A stretch of 8,895 nucleotides of DNA from Actinomycetota bacterium. Its GTDB lineage: Bacteria > Actinomycetota > UBA4738. The position numbers and the translations under genes are program-made. Where the stretch lies: the NCBI GenBank assembly GCA_005885025.1, contig VAYC01000037.1:1-8895 (forward strand), given 5' to 3'. Under the pieces are notes generated by a model. The model saw nothing but the letters and a program-made list of their open reading frames with translations, did not search any database and was not told the origin of the DNA. Of the stretch, positions 5,783 through 8,895 are shown piece after piece. Position 1 is the first letter of the stretch. Every line of letters starts with the position of its first letter.

Positions 5783-6012
5783 CCGCGCGGCGCGTTGTCT
5801 CGCCGGTCCAGAACCTCGACGCTCGACGACGTCCGCCACCGGCGCCGGCGCGGCCCGAACAGGGCCCTCCGGACACGCCATCCGACCAGCGCAGCGACCA
5901 GCGCCACGCCGATGATCAGCCCCAGGGCGACGCCGAGGGCCACCTTGAGCACGAACAGCAAGCTTCCGGTCAGGGCGAGGATGATCAGAAGGATCATGAG
6001 GAAGATTGCCAT
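5776..6012 (-). CDS. Small two-helix membrane protein, function unknown
   Basis: This 78-residue protein is almost entirely hydrophobic from residue 2 to 44: MAIFLMILLIILALTG runs into a first membrane helix (about 3-22), Lys23 breaks it, and VALGLIIGVALVAALVGW (about 27-44) forms a second. A very basic tail follows (GPRRRRWR), then a polar end, so both termini probably face the cytoplasm. The start ATG 6012 has AAAGGA at 6022-6017 with 4 nt spacing, and TAAGAT at 6039-6034 is a possible -10 box. Its stop overlaps the hydrolase stop by 7 bp. I recognise no family; the hydrophobic pattern plus the ribosome binding site are the evidence that it is real. Confidence 0.65.
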   Translation of the reverse strand: MAIFLMILLIILALTGSLLFVLKVALGVALGLIIGVALVAALVGWRVRRALFGPRRRRWRTSSSVEVLDRRDNAPRGY

Positions 6013-6066
6013 AGCATCCTTTCGACTCGGGCAATCTTACGCTGCCGTGGGGAAGAGACGACCGGG

Positions 6067-6810
6067 ATGATCTTCGTCGGTACGAGCGGCTGGCAGTACG
6101 CGTCCTGGAGGGGCCGCTTCTATCCGAAGGGTGTCCCTCAGCGGGCCTGGCTCGCTCACTACGCCACTCACTTCCCGGTCGTGGAGGTCAACAACTCGTT
6201 CTATGTGCTTCCCAAGGAATCCACGTTCGACCGCTGGCGACAGGAATCGCCAGGGCGTTTCCTGTTCGTGGTGAAGGCCAGCCGGTACATCACCCACATC
6301 CGGCGCCTGAGGAACGCCAAGGATTCCGTCGATCGGTTCTGGTCACGTGCCGCTCGCCTCGGAGAGAAGCTCGGTCCGGTCCTCTTCCAGCTTCCGCCGA
6401 ACTTCCGGGCCGACGCGGGCGTCCTGAACGAGTTCCTGGCGGCACTGCCAGGTCCGATGCGCGCGGCCTTCGAGTTCCGGGACGACTCGTGGCAGCACGA
6501 CGAGGTCTACGAGCTCCTGGACCGGGCCGGCGCGGCGTGGGTCATGGCCGACCGCCCCGGGTGGCGGGTTCCCACGATCGTGACCGGAGGATGGTCCTAC
6601 CTCCGGTTCCACCAGGGGCGGCGAACCCATCCCGGCTACGCGCGATCCAAGCTCCGGGCCTGGGCCGATCGCATCGCCGGGCTCGACGCGCGCGACGTGT
6701 TCGCGTTCTTCAACAACGACGCGTCGGCCGCCGCTCCGAAGGATGCCCGGACGCTGATGGATCTCCTTTTGGACAAGGCCCAGGACGTGGCTTTGCCGCA
6801 GGGGGGTTGA
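6067..6810 (+). CDS. DUF72 (YecE-like) TIM-barrel protein
   Basis: This 247-residue protein is full length for the DUF72 family. It opens with the diagnostic GTSGWQYASWRGRFYPKG, followed by VEVNNSFYVLP, FVVKASRYITHIRRL, LGPVLFQLPPNF and the C-terminal FNNDASAAAPKDARTL block, all near-consensus. The fold is a TIM barrel with a conserved acidic and aromatic pocket; the biochemical role is not established, though a metal-dependent or nucleic-acid-related activity has been suggested for the family. ATG 6067 is preceded by GGGGAAGAG about 9 nt upstream. The gene diverges by 54 bp from the small membrane protein and is followed 33 bp later by the acyl-CoA synthetase gene, so the last two may share a transcript. 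Confidence 0.92.
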   Translation: MIFVGTSGWQYASWRGRFYPKGVPQRAWLAHYATHFPVVEVNNSFYVLPKESTFDRWRQESPGRFLFVVKASRYITHIRRLRNAKDSVDRFWSRAARLGEKLGPVLFQLPPNFRADAGVLNEFLAALPGPMRAAFEFRDDSWQHDEVYELLDRAGAAWVMADRPGWRVPTIVTGGWSYLRFHQGRRTHPGYARSKLRAWADRIAGLDARDVFAFFNNDASAAAPKDARTLMDLLLDKAQDVALPQGG

Positions 6811-6843
6811 GTCCAGGCCTCCCCGGCGCGGAGAATCCGGCCA

Positions 6844-8895
6844 GTGAGTGCCCCGACCTCGCCCATCGATTCCCTGTTGTCCCCCACCTCGGTCGCCGTG
6901 GTCGGAGCGTCGCCCTCCTCCTACGTGGGCCGGGTGCTGTGCGAGAACCTCCGGGCTATCGGCTACTCGGGCCAGGTCTACCCCATCAACCCGAAGTACC
7001 GAGAGATCCTGGGCTGGACGTGCTACGGGTCACTCCGCGAGGTCCCGGACGGTCCGGAAGCGGTGGTGGCGGCCGTTTCGCTGGCGGGCGTGCCCGACGT
7101 CCTTCGGACCGCCGGGAGGCGCGGGACCCGCGCCGCCGTCGTCCCGGGGGGTGGATTCACCGAGACCGGGCCCGTGGCGTTGCGCCTCCACGAGGAGATC
7201 CGGGCGGTGGCCGACGAGTTCGGGATGGCGGTGGCCGGGCCGAACTGCATGGGCGTGATCGCTCCCCCGCGGCGCTCGGCCCTGTACATCGGGACGCTGG
7301 CAGAGAGCCTCCTGCCGGGCAGCGTGGCCCTCGTCTCTCAGAGCGGGTCGGTGTGCGAGGCGGCAGTGAACATGGGGCCGAGGATCGGGTTCTCCGCCAT
7401 CGTGTCCTGCGGGACCGAGGCGGTCACCACCGTCGGTGACTATCTCCGGTACTTCGCGGCGGATTCCGGGACGGGAGCGGTGGCGCTGTTCCTGGAGGGA
7501 TTTCGGGACCCGGACGGCTTCGTGGCGGGGGCTCGCGTGCTGCGAGAGGCCGGCAAGCCGCTGGCGGTCCTCCAGGCCGGGCGTTCGAAGCAGGCGGCCG
7601 CGGCCGTCACCGCCCACTCCGGGACACTGGCCGGAACCGACGAGGTGGTCAGGGGACTCCTGCATCAGCTCGGGGCCATCGGCGTCGACGATCTGGACGA
7701 GCTCTTCGAGGTAGCAGAGCTGCTCGGACACGGCCGCCTGCCGAGGGGCCGCCGAACGTTCGTCGTCACGGACTCGGGCGGAGAGGCCAACCTCATCGCC
7801 GACCACGCGTCGAAGGTGGGCCTGGAGCTCCCGCTCCCGTCGGATGCTCTGAAAGCCCGACTCCAGGCCCGGTGGCCCAACTTCTCCTACATCGGCAACC
7901 CCATCGACCCGTGGGGAGTCGACCCCGACTCCCGGGTCCTCTACGGGGAGATCCTTCGAGCCGCCGCCGGCGAAGACGTGGACGTGCTTGCCGTGGCGCT
8001 CGACAAGGTGACGCCGTGGGCCGGCAAGAACGAGACCGACCTGGGGGTGGCGGGGGCGGAGGCGTTGATCGAAGCAAGCCGAGGGTCGGGGAAGGTCCCC
8101 GTCTTCTTCACGGTGCACTCCACTGGGGCCGCAGCCGAAGAGGTGCGGGAGCCACTTCGAACGGCCCACGTTCCCCTCCTTCACGGCGTGCATCCCGCCC
8201 TGCTGGCCGTGCGGCGGGCGTGGTGGTGGCAGCAATGGCGCGGGCGCTCGCCCGCCCCACCGCGTACCGCACCGCGCGATGCTGAGATACCCACACCGGC
8301 GGAGGGCCCCGTTCTGTCCGAGCGAGCCAGCCGAGACGTGCTGGAGGCTTACGGGATCCCGCTCGTGCCATCGGAATCGGTGGCCTCGGCCGACGAAGCC
8401 GCCGCGGCGGCCGAGCGGATCGGGTTCCCGGTGGTGATGAAGGCCGACGCTCCCGGTGTGGCCCACAAGGCAGCCGCCGGGTTGGTGGCGGTGGGCGTGG
8501 CGTCGCCCCTCGCCGCCCGCGACGCGTTCGACCGGCTCCGTCGAGCCGCGACGGCAGGAGCAACGTGGCGGGGCGCCCTGGTACAGGCCACGGCCCGGGG
8601 CGTGGAACTGCTGTGCGGGATGCGGCGGGATCCGCTCTTCGGCCCGGTCGTGCTGGTCGGGTTGGGGGGCGCCCTCACCGAGGCCCTGGCCGACGTGGCG
8701 GTCCGCGTGTGCCCCATGTCACCGGAGGACCTCGAGGAGATGTTCGACGAGTGTTCCGTGGGCCGGTTGTTGGCTGCCGCCGATGCCCCGCTCGAACCGG
8801 TTCGCGCTGTGCTGCAGGCACTCTCGTGGCTTGCGGTGGAGCAGACCGAGATCGAGGAGGTCGACATCAATCCGCTGTTCGCCGGGCCCGACGGC
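6844..8895 (+). CDS. Single-chain NDP-forming acyl-CoA synthetase (acetyl-CoA synthetase ADP-forming family), 3' end cut by window edge
   Basis: The plus strand is open from GTG 6844 to the window end, 684 codons. Domains in order: CoA-binding Rossmann domain (about 1-140; VAVVGAS at 17-23, YPINPKYREILG, AGPNCMGV with Cys135), succinyl-CoA ligase-like domain (about 155-300; SQSGS at 165-169), with His258 in AHSGTLAG as the expected phosphorylated histidine, a third alpha-side domain to about 465 ending in WWWQQW, a Pro/Ala/Arg linker (466-489), and an ATP-grasp domain (490 onward) with VVMKADAPGVAHKAAAGLV (His541) and EVDINPLF near the end. Family enzymes interconvert acyl-CoA, ADP and phosphate with acid, CoA and ATP. 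The usual length is about 700, so only some 15-20 residues are missing. GTG 6844 has GCGGAG upstream with 10 nt spacing. The acyl substrate is unknown. Confidence 0.93.
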   Translation, partial: MSAPTSPIDSLLSPTSVAVVGASPSSYVGRVLCENLRAIGYSGQVYPINPKYREILGWTCYGSLREVPDGPEAVVAAVSLAGVPDVLRTAGRRGTRAAVVPGGGFTETGPVALRLHEEIRAVADEFGMAVAGPNCMGVIAPPRRSALYIGTLAESLLPGSVALVSQSGSVCEAAVNMGPRIGFSAIVSCGTEAVTTVGDYLRYFAADSGTGAVALFLEGFRDPDGFVAGARVLREAGKPLAVLQAGRSKQAAAAVTAHSGTLAGTDEVVRGLLHQLGAIGVDDLDELFEVAELLGHGRLPRGRRTFVVTDSGGEANLIADHASKVGLELPLPSDALKARLQARWPNFSYIGNPIDPWGVDPDSRVLYGEILRAAAGEDVDVLAVALDKVTPWAGKNETDLGVAGAEALIEASRGSGKVPVFFTVHSTGAAAEEVREPLRTAHVPLLHGVHPALLAVRRAWWWQQWRGRSPAPPRTAPRDAEIPTPAEGPVLSERASRDVLEAYGIPLVPSESVASADEAAAAAERIGFPVVMKADAPGVAHKAAAGLVAVGVASPLAARDAFDRLRRAATAGATWRGALVQATARGVELLCGMRRDPLFGPVVLVGLGGALTEALADVAVRVCPMSPEDLEEMFDECSVGRLLAAADAPLEPVRAVLQALSWLAVEQTEIEEVDINPLFAGPDG

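Noticed and set aside
5063..6034. Minus-strand open frame of about 323 codons
   Set aside because: It covers the alpha/beta hydrolase and the small membrane protein gene in another frame and has no domain signature. The hydrolase triad on the plus strand is convincing.
7030..8466. Minus-strand open frame of about 478 codons
   Set aside because: It lies wholly antisense to the acyl-CoA synthetase, whose family motifs span the same interval, and its translation is His/Arg/Gly-rich without recognisable domains.

Overview
The window looks like chromosomal core DNA from a high-GC bacterium, most probably an actinobacterium or a related deep-branching, uncultivated lineage. The support is strongly GC-biased third codon positions, an FdxA-type seven-iron ferredoxin with the characteristic C-terminal tail, a luciferase-like oxidoreductase of the kind that often uses coenzyme F420, an FrhB-family iron-sulphur protein, and at least one start that looks leaderless behind a TANNNT -10 box. 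This placement is inferred from gene content and was not tested by a search. I see no phage, transposon, CRISPR array, rRNA or tRNA.

Layout: eleven genes in very compact, alternating orientation. On the left, a CoA-binding protein (cut by the window edge) and a Nudix CoA pyrophosphatase overlap by ATGA on the minus strand. Diverging from them is an ErpA/IscA-type Fe-S carrier. It converges, with 4 bp between stop codons, on a 224-residue protein that I cannot assign. That protein diverges from an FrhB-family Fe-S flavoprotein gene. A 331-bp, visibly AT-richer gap with two or three inverted repeats and a decayed-looking small reading frame follows. Then come fdxA and a luciferase-like monooxygenase gene, both on the minus strand. 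A COG2945-like alpha/beta hydrolase diverges from the latter and overlaps 3' ends with a small two-helix membrane protein. The right end holds a DUF72 (YecE-like) gene, then 33 bp later a single-chain NDP-forming acyl-CoA synthetase that runs off the window a few residues before its expected end.

Themes: CoA handling appears at both ends (CoA-binding protein, CoA pyrophosphatase, acyl-CoA synthetase). Low-potential electron transfer and Fe-S biology sit in the middle (A-type carrier, FrhB-like protein, FdxA, possible F420 enzyme). A ferredoxin-F420 link between the middle genes is plausible but unproven.

No convincing undescribed multi-gene system is visible. The most interesting items are the unassigned 224-residue protein with a PD-(D/E)xK-like residue pattern, the FrhB/FdxA/luciferase-like cluster, and the low-GC gap at 3306-3636.
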